From NCBI RefSeq assembly GCF_003386535.1, contig NZ_QTTN01000057.1:1-35393 (forward strand): 35,393 nucleotides of DNA, given 5' to 3'. The notes beneath the pieces were generated by a model. The model ran no database searches. It saw only the letters and a list, made by a program, of their open reading frames with translations, and had not been told where the DNA came from. This DNA comes from Paenibacillus taihuensis (GTDB taxonomy: Bacteria; Bacillota; Bacilli; Paenibacillales; Paenibacillaceae). The position numbers were made by a program, and so were the translations under genes. Every line of letters starts with the position of its first letter. The first letter of the stretch is position 1. Positions 1-7,007 of this stretch are shown here, piece by piece.

Positions 1-1
1 C

Positions 2-136
2 GATGAACCCCCGTCTGATGTTGAAGCACTGATTCGAAGAAACGTTTTGCCGATTCGCCCGATTCGACCAGGGCAGCAGAATACGCGCAAAACACGCTAT
101 AAATCATCTGTAAGCTTCGTCTACAGAGTAGCATAA
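2..136 (+). CDS. possible C-terminal end of an unidentified protein (partial)
   Basis: An open frame runs from the left edge to a TAA at 134-136 and gives about 44 residues, rich in Arg, Pro and Lys. I recognise no family. A hairpin at 160-180 follows the stop, as expected at the end of a + strand gene. The fragment is short, so it could be a chance open frame. The upstream sequence would decide. Confidence 0.3.
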   Translation, partial: DEPPSDVEALIRRNVLPIRPIRPGQQNTRKTRYKSSVSFVYRVA

Positions 137-159
137 ATCGGTTCGAATGAACATTTTTT

Positions 160-180
160 AAGCGGATTGTCTATCCGCTT
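160..180 (+). terminator. candidate terminator hairpin
   Basis: A perfect 8-bp stem (AAGCGGAT / ATCCGCTT) with a 5-base loop is followed by a loosely T-rich stretch. It lies 24 bases after the partial + strand frame. The T-run is poor, so this is only a moderate call. Confidence 0.4.
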
Positions 181-269
181 GTTTGCTGTACACTTTTTTC
201 AGACTGCACCAAAAAAACAAACGGCACAGGGGTTTCCCTCATGCCATTTTGGATTCCATTTCTATTCTC

Positions 270-305
270 GGTCAATGTCATTGAGTTAACTTAATGACAT
301 TGGCC
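270..305. repeat. 36-bp near-perfect palindrome
   Basis: The arms GGTCAATGTCATT and AATGACATTGGCC pair with a single G-T wobble. The centre GAGTTAACTT is itself nearly self-complementary. No T-run follows on either strand, so it is not a typical intrinsic terminator, although it lies about 45 bases past the stop of the minus-strand HAD gene. It could be a transcript-end hairpin, an operator or the remnant of a mobile element end. Confidence 0.6.
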
Positions 306-348
306 ATGATGGCGGGTCTTCTTTGCATTTGCATGGTAACGGCGGCCA

Positions 349-1134
349 TTAAACGAGCAGCGGCAGCAGTTCTTCGAGATGCTTAATTTCATGAGCTGGA
401 ATGATTTCGTCCGAACGAGTCATGCTGTGGCGGTTAATCCATACCGATGTCATGCCGATTGTATTGGCGCCAAGAATATCCGTCGTCAACTTGTCGCCAA
501 CCATGATGCCGTGCTCCGGCTCGATGCCAAGACGCTCAAGCGCGTGATGGAAGATCTCCGCAGCAGGTTTACCTTTGCCGAATTCGCCAGAGATGATGAT
601 GTGGTCAAAATACGGGACAATCGCAGGCACGCCAGCCAGCTTCTCGCGCTGTAAATCAGGCGAACCGTTCGTCAGCAGGAGAAGCTTGTACTTCCCTTTC
701 AGCTGATCGAGTACAGCGAACGTCTCTTCATATACATATGGACGTTTGCGGCGTTCCGCCGGGAATTGCTCTGCAAGCTGCGCGCCAAGCTCAGGATTAT
801 CAACGCCAAGCGCCTTCAATCCTTGTGTCCAAGCATCGCGGCGATAACCAGGCGCAAGCTCTTGCAGCATGCGGAATTCCTTCTGCTCGCCTTCAAGGAA
901 GTTCGCCCATAGACCTTCAAACGGGTTAATGCCGATCATCTTCGTGAATGGGAACGTCTCGTACGATTCATAGAGCGCACGCGCTTCGCGGCGAACTGCT
1001 TCCTCTAACGCCATCGCATCTACGCCAGTTTGAGCTGCTGCTGCCTCACAGGTTGCGTCGAACGCCTCCTGTACGCTGCGGTCATCCCATAGCAGCGTAT
1101 CATCTAAATCAAATAGAACTGCTTGCTTCGCCAT
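349..1134 (-). CDS. HAD-superfamily hydrolase (phosphatase-like)
   Basis: Cytoplasmic HAD hydrolase of 261 aa, likely a small-molecule phosphatase; the substrate cannot be read from sequence. Motif I is FDLDDTLL with Asp9 as nucleophile and Asp11 as acid/base. Motif II is LLLTNGSPD, the motif III lysine is in GKGKP, and motif IV is GDKLTTD. An alpha-helical cap lies between motifs I and II, as in the YjjG/YsaA-like subgroup. An in-frame GTG lies 15 bases upstream at 1149, but the ATG at 1134 has GGAG nine bases ahead of it and begins directly at motif I, so I chose it. It is the last gene of a minus-strand cluster (YnzC, aldo/keto reductase, membrane protein). The family is certain; the specific function is unknown. 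Confidence 0.85.
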   Translation of the reverse strand: MAKQAVLFDLDDTLLWDDRSVQEAFDATCEAAAAQTGVDAMALEEAVRREARALYESYETFPFTKMIGINPFEGLWANFLEGEQKEFRMLQELAPGYRRDAWTQGLKALGVDNPELGAQLAEQFPAERRKRPYVYEETFAVLDQLKGKYKLLLLTNGSPDLQREKLAGVPAIVPYFDHIIISGEFGKGKPAAEIFHHALERLGIEPEHGIMVGDKLTTDILGANTIGMTSVWINRHSMTRSDEIIPAHEIKHLEELLPLLV

Positions 1135-1160
1135 GCTTCTGCACTCCACTCCGGATTGAT

Positions 1161-1679
1161 TTATTTTTCTGTGAAAGGAATTCCGTGCTGCCCGGCAAAA
1201 GAACGCAGGCGCTCTGCCATCGGCTCAGTTGGATAACGATTGATGACACGCGAGAATACCCAGTTGCCGCCCTTGTGCTGCTCGATAACAACGTAACCCT
1301 TCTGTACATTAATCGCTTTAATGTTGCTCACGTTGATCGAACGGTCACCTGTAAAACGGCGAGAGCGAACAAAATCTCTGCCTACCGCCAGATACGGACG
1401 GCGCAGCGTGAAGAGAAGCGCCAGCACGATATAACAAGCGATCGTCACCCAGAACATCGATCCCGTCTCTTTGAAATTATCCGAAGTTACGGTCACGATA
1501 ATATAGAACAAAATAAACAGCAATAGGAACGCAGGCATGAGATAGCTGCGGCCCTTATATGTATCGATTGATTCCGTGCTTGATGCCGCTGACATCAGCG
1601 GCTTCTGGCCGCGCTTCTTCCGCTGCTTATTAATTTGAGCTTGATTCTTCTGAACTTTACGTTCCCACGATCTTGACAA
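1161..1679 (-). CDS. two-helix membrane protein of unknown function
   Basis: I do not recognise the family. The 172-aa product begins with a strongly basic cytoplasmic stretch (residues 1-28). Two hydrophobic segments follow at about 47-65 and 74-91, and then a soluble C-terminal domain of about 80 residues. That domain is rich in beta-branched residues, resembling small PH-like domains of membrane proteins. The start codon is TTG. It is supported by a perfect AGGAGG seven bases upstream, and no better ATG exists. It sits between the aldo/keto reductase and the HAD hydrolase with short gaps (42 and 26 bases), so co-transcription is likely. Confidence 0.75.
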   Translation of the reverse strand: MSRSWERKVQKNQAQINKQRKKRGQKPLMSAASSTESIDTYKGRSYLMPAFLLLFILFYIIVTVTSDNFKETGSMFWVTIACYIVLALLFTLRRPYLAVGRDFVRSRRFTGDRSINVSNIKAINVQKGYVVIEQHKGGNWVFSRVINRYPTEPMAERLRSFAGQHGIPFTEK

Positions 1680-1721
1680 GGATGTTCCTCCTACAATGCA
1701 AATTCTATCGTTAGACTTTCA

Positions 1722-2708
1722 TTACAATGGTCGAGCGAACTTGGCAATAAACCGGTTCGGATATTCGCTTGGCAAAGCGCTAACCTCATCAAGCTGCTTC
1801 CAGATCGACTCCGGCATCGTCCAACCGATCGCACCCATATTCTCTTCATACTGGGCAAGTGTACTCGCACCGAAGATCGGTGAAGTAATGCCTTCCCGCC
1901 GAAGCAGCCATGCCAGTGCGACCTGTGCCGGCGTTTTCTCCAGCTCTTGTGCAGCTTGCTTGACAGCCTCAAGCACCGCGAAGTTGTTCAGAGTGGAGCG
2001 AATCGCCCAAGAGCTCTCTCCTGCTTTCGCTGTAAGGCGTCCGCTGGTCGGTTCCTCAGTCGAATAACGGCCTGTCAGGAAGCCGCCACCTAGTGGCGCC
2101 CACGGAATAATACCAACATTCTCTTCGAGGCAGAGCGAGATCATCTCGCGATCCATCTCGCGGCTGACCAAGCTATATTGCGGTTGAATGGAGATAAAAC
2201 GAACATAGCGGTTCCAATCACTTACCGCAAGCGACTTCATCAACTGCCAAGCGAAGAAGTTCGAACAACCGATATAACGAACCTTACCTGATGTAACTAG
2301 ATCATCAAGCGCGCGAAGAGTCTCCTCAATCGGTGTTGCATGATCCCAAACGTGGACCTGATAGAGATCAATATAGTCCGTATCAAGCCGCTTCAAGCTC
2401 GCTTCGACAGCATCCATAATATGCTTGCGCGAAACGCCTACGCCGTTTGGATTCGTCGAGGTTGCGAATCTGACCTTCGTCGCCAGCGCCACATCCGAGC
2501 GGCGGTCCTTGATCGCTCGTCCGACAATTTCCTCTGAACGTCCGCCTACATAAACATTGGCCGTATCCAGGAAATTACCGCCTTGCTCGAAGAACCGGTG
2601 CATCATCTCGATGGAATCTGTCTCGCTGGTTGTATTGCCGAACGTCATCGTTCCCAAACAAAGCTCGGAAACAGCGAGTCCGCTTCTGCCAAGTAACCGG
2701 TATTCCAT
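1722..2708 (-). CDS. aldo/keto reductase
   Basis: NADPH-dependent oxidoreductase of the aldo/keto reductase superfamily, 328 aa, a full-length single-domain TIM barrel. The catalytic tetrad is visible as Asp48, Tyr53, Lys78 (ATKVR) and His119 (YQVHVWDH). The IGCSN strand motif and the C-terminal SPIFGAST cofactor region are also present. Such proteins reduce aldehydes and ketones; the substrate here is unknown. The start ATG follows AGGAGGGG by six bases. It is 34 bases downstream of ynzC and upstream of the membrane protein, in the same direction. Its pairing with SOS-region genes is probably positional, not functional. Confidence 0.92.
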   Translation of the reverse strand: MEYRLLGRSGLAVSELCLGTMTFGNTTSETDSIEMMHRFFEQGGNFLDTANVYVGGRSEEIVGRAIKDRRSDVALATKVRFATSTNPNGVGVSRKHIMDAVEASLKRLDTDYIDLYQVHVWDHATPIEETLRALDDLVTSGKVRYIGCSNFFAWQLMKSLAVSDWNRYVRFISIQPQYSLVSREMDREMISLCLEENVGIIPWAPLGGGFLTGRYSTEEPTSGRLTAKAGESSWAIRSTLNNFAVLEAVKQAAQELEKTPAQVALAWLLRREGITSPIFGASTLAQYEENMGAIGWTMPESIWKQLDEVSALPSEYPNRFIAKFARPL

Positions 2709-2742
2709 GCTCGTCCCCTCCTACATGATGAATCTGGTTTCA

Positions 2743-2955
2743 TTAATGCTTAGTCGTCGATCCCCCGCCGCCGTTCTCTTCATCCTCAACCCACTTGATG
2801 TTATCAAGCTCATTGCGGAAATTGCGTTTGAAGTTGTCCAAATACTGACGGCGAAGCTCGTCTCGTTCTACAAGCTCCTCCGGCGTCAAACCGACGGATT
2901 TATTTTTACGAGAAAGCTCGTTAATGCGGGCAATGACTTTGTCTATAGCGTTCAT
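2743..2955 (-). CDS. ynzC: YnzC-family (DUF896) small protein
   Basis: A 70-aa protein of the DUF896/UPF0291 family, seen in the N-terminal helical hairpin with the pattern IARINELSRK...GLTPEE..ERDELRRQYL. The tail is acidic and Gly-rich. B. subtilis YnzC forms a two-helix bundle of unknown function and is encoded beside yneA-yneB next to lexA. Here the yneA-like gene is also the upstream neighbour, while the yneB resolvase is missing. GGAAGGAG lies ten bases before the ATG. A strong hairpin (3075-3102) separates it from the yneA-like gene, so SOS control by read-through is uncertain. Confidence 0.88.
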   Translation of the reverse strand: MNAIDKVIARINELSRKNKSVGLTPEELVERDELRRQYLDNFKRNFRNELDNIKWVEDEENGGGGSTTKH

Positions 2956-3074
2956 ATCTACTGCACTCCTTCCCTGCCTGAGGTCAACATGTCATCCTTT
3001 ACTTTGACATTAATAAGGAGCCATTGTCAAGGCAACTGCGGCACACGAAGCGAGTTACGAGAAAGAGATAGAAG

Positions 3075-3102
3075 AAGCCTGAGCGTTCCCACGCTCAGGC
3101 TT
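3075..3102 (-). terminator. intrinsic terminator after the yneA-like gene
   Basis: A perfect 12-bp stem (AAGCCTGAGCGT / ACGCTCAGGCTT) with a 4-base loop. On the minus strand it is followed by a pyrimidine-rich, T-containing run. It lies about 40 bases past the stop at 3142. Confidence 0.75.
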
Positions 3103-3141
3103 AATTGTCTCCATCTACTATTCAGATCTATTAGGTGGTTA

Positions 3142-3519
3142 TTATCCAACCGGAACAATTAACGACTGTCCGGCTTGCAGCGTTCCGTTCGATAAGTTGT
3201 TCCGCTTCTTCAAGCTGTATACGACTTCCCGGATATCTTGCCCATCCTTGCGAACACGGCCAGCAATATCCCACAGTGTGTCGCCTGCACCGATGACTAC
3301 AACTTGCTCCAGAGCAGTCGGTGAAGCTGGATGTTCACTTCCAGCGTAGCTGGTCATCAGCGTTAGTCCAGTGAACAGAAGTACGAACAGCAGCACTGCC
3401 GCAGCTAGCCTTACTAGAAGACGTTGCTTGCTAGATGCGTTCCATTCACGCTTCGTCGCCTGATTGTTTCTAGTGTTTCCTTTATAAGTAGTTGAGTAAG
3501 AAGATATCGTTGTCATCAT
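3142..3519 (-). CDS. yneA: YneA-like SOS cell-division suppressor (LysM membrane protein)
   Basis: The product is 125 aa. It has a basic cytoplasmic N-terminus (1-34), one transmembrane helix (about 35-57) and a C-terminal LysM domain (about 72-124: VVIGAGDTLWDIA ... LQAGQSLIVPV). This is the layout of B. subtilis YneA, which delays septation during the SOS response and sits divergent to lexA, as here. The N-terminal cytoplasmic part is longer than in B. subtilis, where the helix starts almost at residue 5. GGGGTG lies seven bases before the first ATG of an ATGATG pair, so the start could be one codon later. The promoter TTGACC-18-TATTCT carries a LexA box in its spacer. Family and position agree well; function is inferred. 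Confidence 0.82.
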   Translation of the reverse strand: MMTTISSYSTTYKGNTRNNQATKREWNASSKQRLLVRLAAAVLLFVLLFTGLTLMTSYAGSEHPASPTALEQVVVIGAGDTLWDIAGRVRKDGQDIREVVYSLKKRNNLSNGTLQAGQSLIVPVG

Positions 3520-3532
3520 TCCCCAGCACCCC

Positions 3533-3667
3533 AAACGTTTGTTCTGTTATCGTTGAACTTAGAATAACACGAACGTTTGTTTGTGGTCAAGCGTTTTTGG
3601 AACGTTTGTTCGTAAAAATACGCGAACTTGTGTTTTCAAGAACTTATGTTTGTACGAACTCCGGTTC
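3533..3667. promoter_or_regulatory. cluster of six candidate LexA (SOS) boxes
   Basis: The Gram-positive LexA core is GAAC-N4-GTTC, extended to CGAACRNRYGTTYC. Six matches occur in 135 bases: 3533-3544 (one mismatch), 3571-3582 (one mismatch), 3600-3611 (perfect core), 3624-3635 (one mismatch), 3640-3651 (one mismatch) and 3656-3667 (perfect core). Read on the minus strand, the third site is CGAACAAACGTTCC, a full match to the extended consensus. The fifth overlaps the lexA -35 and the sixth lies in the lexA spacer. The second lies in the yneA spacer. Confidence 0.85.
3561..3590 (-). promoter_or_regulatory. yneA promoter
   Basis: On the minus strand the -35 is TTGACC (3585-3590), the spacer is 18 bases and the -10 is TATTCT (3561-3566). 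A candidate LexA box (3571-3582) lies inside the spacer. Confidence 0.6.
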
Positions 3668-3678
3668 TGTGCTATAAT
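3650..3678 (+). promoter_or_regulatory. lexA promoter
   Basis: The -35 is TTGTAC (3650-3655), the spacer is 17 bases and the -10 is a consensus TATAAT (3673-3678). Two LexA boxes overlap it, giving autorepression. Confidence 0.8.
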
Positions 3679-3709
3679 TTGACACAAATGAAACTTTGGA
3701 GTGATTCCG

Positions 3710-4336
3710 GTGTCGAAACTTTCAAACCGCCAACAGGCGATACTAGAATTCATTAAGACAGAAGTGCGCGAGAAAGGCTATCCGCCTTCTGTACGTGAGA
3801 TCGGCGAAGCGGTCGGACTTGCTTCCAGCTCTACCGTCCACGGCCACCTGGACCGCCTTGAGAAGAAGGGGCTAATTCGCCGCGACCCGACGAAGCCTCG
3901 TGCGATTGAGATTTTGGATGGCGATGACGACAACGATGTGATCCCATTCCCGCTCGCAATTTCCAAAGTACCTGTTATCGGTAAAGTAACTGCAGGCGTA
4001 CCGATTACTGCAACAGAGAACATCGAAGACTACTTCCCGCTTCCAGCGGACAAGGTCGGCGATGATACGGTCTTCATTCTTAATGTTATCGGTGAAAGCA
4101 TGATCGAAGCAGGCATTCACAATGGCGACTATGTCATTGTCCGCCAACAGCAAACAGCGAACAACGGCGATATCGTCGTCGCTATGACTGAAGATGACGA
4201 AGCAACAGTAAAGACGTTCTATAAGGAGAAGGATCATATCCGCCTTCAACCCGAGAACTCGTCGATGGAGCCAATTCGTCTTCGTAATGTATCCATTCTA
4301 GGCAAGGTCATTGGATTGTTCCGCGACATTCATTAA
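3710..4336 (+). CDS. lexA: LexA, SOS-response repressor and self-cleaving peptidase
   Basis: LexA represses DNA-damage genes and cleaves itself when stimulated by RecA filaments. The protein is 208 aa, normal for the family. A winged helix-turn-helix (1-65) includes [17 protein letters not shown]. The C-terminal S24 peptidase domain has the scissile Ala95-Gly96 in VTAGVP, the nucleophile Ser130 in GESM and Lys168 in ATVKTF. The start is GTG at 3710, eight bases after GGAG. This gives MSKLSNRQ, matching the start of known LexA proteins; the GTG at 3701 lies within the ribosome site. It is divergent from the yneA-like gene and shares its operator region. A strong terminator follows. Confidence 0.97.
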   Translation: MSKLSNRQQAILEFIKTEVREKGYPPSVREIGEAVGLASSSTVHGHLDRLEKKGLIRRDPTKPRAIEILDGDDDNDVIPFPLAISKVPVIGKVTAGVPITATENIEDYFPLPADKVGDDTVFILNVIGESMIEAGIHNGDYVIVRQQQTANNGDIVVAMTEDDEATVKTFYKEKDHIRLQPENSSMEPIRLRNVSILGKVIGLFRDIH

Positions 4337-4349
4337 TCTCATCATCACG

Positions 4350-4390
4350 AAGGGCCATCTCAGGTGCTGCTAGCACCTGAGATGGCCCTT
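4350..4390 (+). terminator. lexA intrinsic terminator
   Basis: A 19-bp stem with a 3-base loop (arms 4350-4368 and 4372-4390), followed by TTCTTCTT, 14 bases after the lexA stop. Confidence 0.9.
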
Positions 4391-4412
4391 TTCTTCTTCC
4401 GCTGGCTGTTAG

Positions 4413-4991
4413 TTAACCTACGATTTCGCGAAATAACAGGCTTTGATACATATACTTACTTCGCTTGTACTTAAAATTCAGCGCTACGCCAGAGAATGCG
4501 ATTAGAATCCTCTTGAGCGCTGCCGTCTTCACTTTAAGTCGAACTAATCTTCTAAGCCGCTTGATGTTCCGCGCGTTTACCGCTCTTGCAATAGCTGCAG
4601 CGTAGACACTCGACGACCGCAGAGCACGATAGAATGGCAGGATAGCTCTGGCGATCATGCGATGAACCGGCGTGGAGAACGTGAACTGCGTTGTTCCCGG
4701 TGGTATCGTTAGACCGCAGGAGTACTGAATTATCGGTTCTGGATATTCAAAGTCGAAGAAGTACCCGATCCCGTTCGATGCTAAGCTGCTTAGCTTCACG
4801 CTTGGCGCAACGGACTTGAACATTTTATCCAACGTATCCAGGTCTGTACGGCGGACCGCCCTAGACCACCTAAGCGCAAACGTATAATTGCATGCGATCT
4901 TCCGGTAGAACGGGATCATAATCCCCGCAACTTTCCGAAGTATCGCGCCAGTCAAACGAAATTGCTCGTCCGTTCCCACTTTCCCGCTCAT
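4413..4991 (-). CDS. unrecognised basic protein with an internal duplication
   Basis: I do not recognise this 192-aa protein. It is strongly basic and has no signal peptide or convincing membrane helix. Two halves resemble each other: residues about 17-95 and 109-187. Each opens with an amphipathic stretch ending in I/L-PFYR, continues with an Ala/Arg-rich helix ending in RAV, then a L..L/M...V segment, VK...L, a G..F.F.Y strand and a terminal YS/YQ. The start is the ATG at 4991 with GAAGGCGG about six bases upstream; the frame extends 29 codons further without a ribosome site. It stands alone between lexA and glnA, where Bacillota genomes commonly carry lineage-specific genes. Confidence 0.6.
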   Translation of the reverse strand: MSGKVGTDEQFRLTGAILRKVAGIMIPFYRKIACNYTFALRWSRAVRRTDLDTLDKMFKSVAPSVKLSSLASNGIGYFFDFEYPEPIIQYSCGLTIPPGTTQFTFSTPVHRMIARAILPFYRALRSSSVYAAAIARAVNARNIKRLRRLVRLKVKTAALKRILIAFSGVALNFKYKRSKYMYQSLLFREIVG

Positions 4992-5091
4992 GAATGCCGC
5001 CTTCTCTCTCCTATACCCTCTTGCATGCATAGTATGCGGGACAGAGTTCACCGGTGCAGGAGCACAGAGGCGCAGCATGCCATTCCAATAG

Positions 5092-5124
5092 AAAAATCCC
5101 TTGCCGCTGCAGCGACAAGGGATT
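5092..5124 (-). terminator. glnA intrinsic terminator
   Basis: Arms 5095-5103 and 5116-5124 (AATCCCTTG / CAAGGGATT) enclose the palindrome CGCTGCAGCG. On the minus strand a run of Ts (5092-5096) follows. It lies 15 bases past the glnA stop. Confidence 0.85.
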
Positions 5125-5138
5125 CATTCATTGAGATT

Positions 5139-6467
5139 CTAGTACAATGTTAAGTACTGATCGCGTTCCCACTCGTGAATCTGAGTGCGATACATATCCC
5201 ACTCGATTTCTTTCAATTCATAGAAGTGAGCGAGTGCGTGATCGCCAAGTGCCTCACAGATAACTTCGCTGCGAAGCAACTCCGTCAACGCTTCCCTCAG
5301 GTCGCCAGGCAAACTTGGGATACCTTCGTCGATACGCTCCTCGTCCGTCATCACGTAGATGTTGCGGTCCGTTGGAGCTGGAAGAGCAATCTTGTTCTTG
5401 ATACCATCAAGGCCTGCTTTCAGCATGACGGCAAGCGCAAGGTACGGATTCGCAGCCGGGTCAGGGTTACGTGCTTCGATACGAGTGCTGAGGCCGCGGG
5501 AAGCAGGAATACGGATCATCGGGCTGCGGTTGCTGGCAGACCAAGCCACATAACAAGGTGCTTCGTAACCAGGCACGAGACGCTTGTACGAGTTGACTGT
5601 TGGGTTCGTGATCGCTGCGAACGCACGTGCATGGCGCAGAACGCCAGCCATGTAGTAACGAGCAGTTTGGCTCAGGCCAAGCTTGTCGCTCTCATCGTAG
5701 AACGCGTTCACGTTGCCGCGGAACAGCGATTGGTGACAGTGCATACCGGAGCCGTTCACGCCGAACAGCGGCTTCGGCATGAATGTCGCATGCAGACCGT
5801 GCTGACGTGCAATTGTTTTAACAACAAGCTTGAACGTCTGGATTTGGTCCGCTGCTTTGATCGCATCGGCATATTTGAAGTCGATTTCGTGCTGGCCAGG
5901 AGCCACTTCGTGGTGAGACGCTTCGATCTCGAAGCCCATCTCTTCCAGTGTCAGTACGATTTCGCGGCGGCAGTTCTCGCCAAGATCCATCGGAGCAAGG
6001 TCGAAGTAACCGCCTTGGTCGTTCAGTTCCGTAGTCGGATTGCCTTTTGCATCGGTTTTGAACAGGAAGAACTCTGGCTCAGGACCAACGTTCATTGCTG
6101 TGAAGCCAAGTTCCTCAGCTTCCTTCAGCGCACGCTTCAAAATACCGCGCGGATCACCAGCGAAAGGCGTGCCGTCTGGCATGTATACGTCACAGATCAA
6201 ACGGGCAATGCGGTCTTCCGCTACCCAAGGGAATACAACCCAAGTATCGAGGTCCGGGTACAGGTACATATCGGACTCTTCAATCCGTACATAACCTTCG
6301 ATCGACGAACCGTCGAACATCATTTTGTTATCGAGTGCCTTTTCCAGCTGGCTTACCGGAATCTCTACGTTCTTGATCGTTCCAAGCAAGTCGGTGAACT
6401 GAAGACGAATAAAGCGGACATTCTGTTCCTTAGCGATACGTCTGATGTCATCTTTGGTGTAGCTCAC
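5139..6467 (-). CDS. glnA: glutamine synthetase, type I
   Basis: Makes glutamine from glutamate, ammonia and ATP as a cytoplasmic dodecamer. The 442-aa length is typical of the Gram-positive GSI-alpha class. Visible motifs are FDGSSIEGY (beta-grasp domain), EPEFFLF and GQHEIDFKY (metal and ATP binding), [10 protein letters not shown], and [17 protein letters not shown] (ammonium and substrate region). No adenylylation-type region is seen, in line with feedback control in this group. The start is GTG with AGGAG eight bases upstream. It lies 64 bases downstream of glnR in the same direction, so glnRA is one operon under GlnR autorepression. In Bacillus, feedback-inhibited GlnA also stimulates GlnR DNA binding. 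Confidence 0.98.
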   Translation of the reverse strand: MSYTKDDIRRIAKEQNVRFIRLQFTDLLGTIKNVEIPVSQLEKALDNKMMFDGSSIEGYVRIEESDMYLYPDLDTWVVFPWVAEDRIARLICDVYMPDGTPFAGDPRGILKRALKEAEELGFTAMNVGPEPEFFLFKTDAKGNPTTELNDQGGYFDLAPMDLGENCRREIVLTLEEMGFEIEASHHEVAPGQHEIDFKYADAIKAADQIQTFKLVVKTIARQHGLHATFMPKPLFGVNGSGMHCHQSLFRGNVNAFYDESDKLGLSQTARYYMAGVLRHARAFAAITNPTVNSYKRLVPGYEAPCYVAWSASNRSPMIRIPASRGLSTRIEARNPDPAANPYLALAVMLKAGLDGIKNKIALPAPTDRNIYVMTDEERIDEGIPSLPGDLREALTELLRSEVICEALGDHALAHFYELKEIEWDMYRTQIHEWERDQYLTLY

Positions 6468-6531
6468 TGAATCATCTCCTTAAGGCGAATGTTGTTTTTG
6501 AAACACTTGTTAAGCTAACAGATCATGATAG

Positions 6532-6942
6532 TTACTTTTTGTTATAGAAACGGGACAGCTGACCTTGAATCATCGAAGCTTTGCCCGGTCTCTTCTCTAG
6601 AAGCTGTTGTTTCAGCAAACGGTGCAGCTGCGCGTCGGACAGCTCGCGGCGCTTCACTTCCGACAGCTCGCTGACGACTGTCGCGTCTTCGGATTCCTTC
6701 GAAACAGGGTTCATCACTTGCTTAATGCCTGCAATATTGACGCCCTTCTCAATCAATGATTTGATCTCAAGCAGCCGCTCTACGTCGTTGAACGAGAATA
6801 GCCGTTGGTTCCCGCCTGTTCGAGCTGGAACAATCAATTCATGCTGCTCATAATAACGGATTTGCCTAGCGGTCAAGTCGGTCAACTTCATCACGATGCC
6901 GATTGGAAAAAGCGCCATATTTCTGCGTATTTCGTCACCCAT
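6532..6942 (-). CDS. glnR: GlnR, MerR-type nitrogen repressor
   Basis: Represses glnRA and other nitrogen genes when glutamine is plentiful. The product is 136 aa, normal for GlnR. The N-terminal MerR-type winged helix contains LTDLTARQIRYYEQHELIVP and the wing NQRLFSFNDVERL (residues about 18-60). A short helix and a flexible C-terminal tail rich in Lys/Arg and Gln follow; in B. subtilis this tail is autoinhibitory and senses GlnA. The ATG is preceded by GGAAGG at ten bases. A consensus promoter and two GlnR-type operators lie directly upstream. The order ynbB-glnR-glnA matches B. subtilis. Confidence 0.95.
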   Translation of the reverse strand: MGDEIRRNMALFPIGIVMKLTDLTARQIRYYEQHELIVPARTGGNQRLFSFNDVERLLEIKSLIEKGVNIAGIKQVMNPVSKESEDATVVSELSEVKRRELSDAQLHRLLKQQLLEKRPGKASMIQGQLSRFYNKK

Positions 6943-6962
6943 GTCGCATCAACCTTCCAGTA

Positions 6963-6979
6963 TCTGATATATACTTACA
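6963..6979. promoter_or_regulatory. GlnR operator 2 (degenerate)
   Basis: TCTGATATATACTTACA fits TGTNAN7TNACA with one mismatch and abuts the -10. Two operators at similar places control glnRA in B. subtilis. Confidence 0.6.
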
Positions 6980-7007
6980 TTGTACCCCCATGCCAAAAAC
7001 GTGTCAA
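6979..7007 (-). promoter_or_regulatory. glnRA promoter
   Basis: On the minus strand the -35 is TTGACA (7002-7007), the spacer is exactly 17 bases and the -10 is TACAAT (6979-6984). The -35 overlaps the ynbB stop codon at 7004-7006. Confidence 0.85.

Larger units (their letters stand above)
137..348. other. gene-free intergenic stretch at the left edge
   Basis: Together with the partial frame, about 350 bases here lack a recognisable gene. The stretch holds the hairpin at 160-180 and the palindrome at 270-305. I see no RNA gene and no confident promoter. Confidence 0.5.

Noticed and set aside
5175..6470. Long + strand open frame of 431 codons
   Set aside because: It lies wholly antisense to glnA, which has every glutamine synthetase motif; the antisense frame has no recognisable domain and is rich in Arg, Val and Cys as shadow frames are.
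6508..6520. TGTTAAGCTAACA between glnR and glnA, considered as a third GlnR operator
   Set aside because: The half-sites are only three bases apart, not seven, so it does not fit TGTNAN7TNACA.
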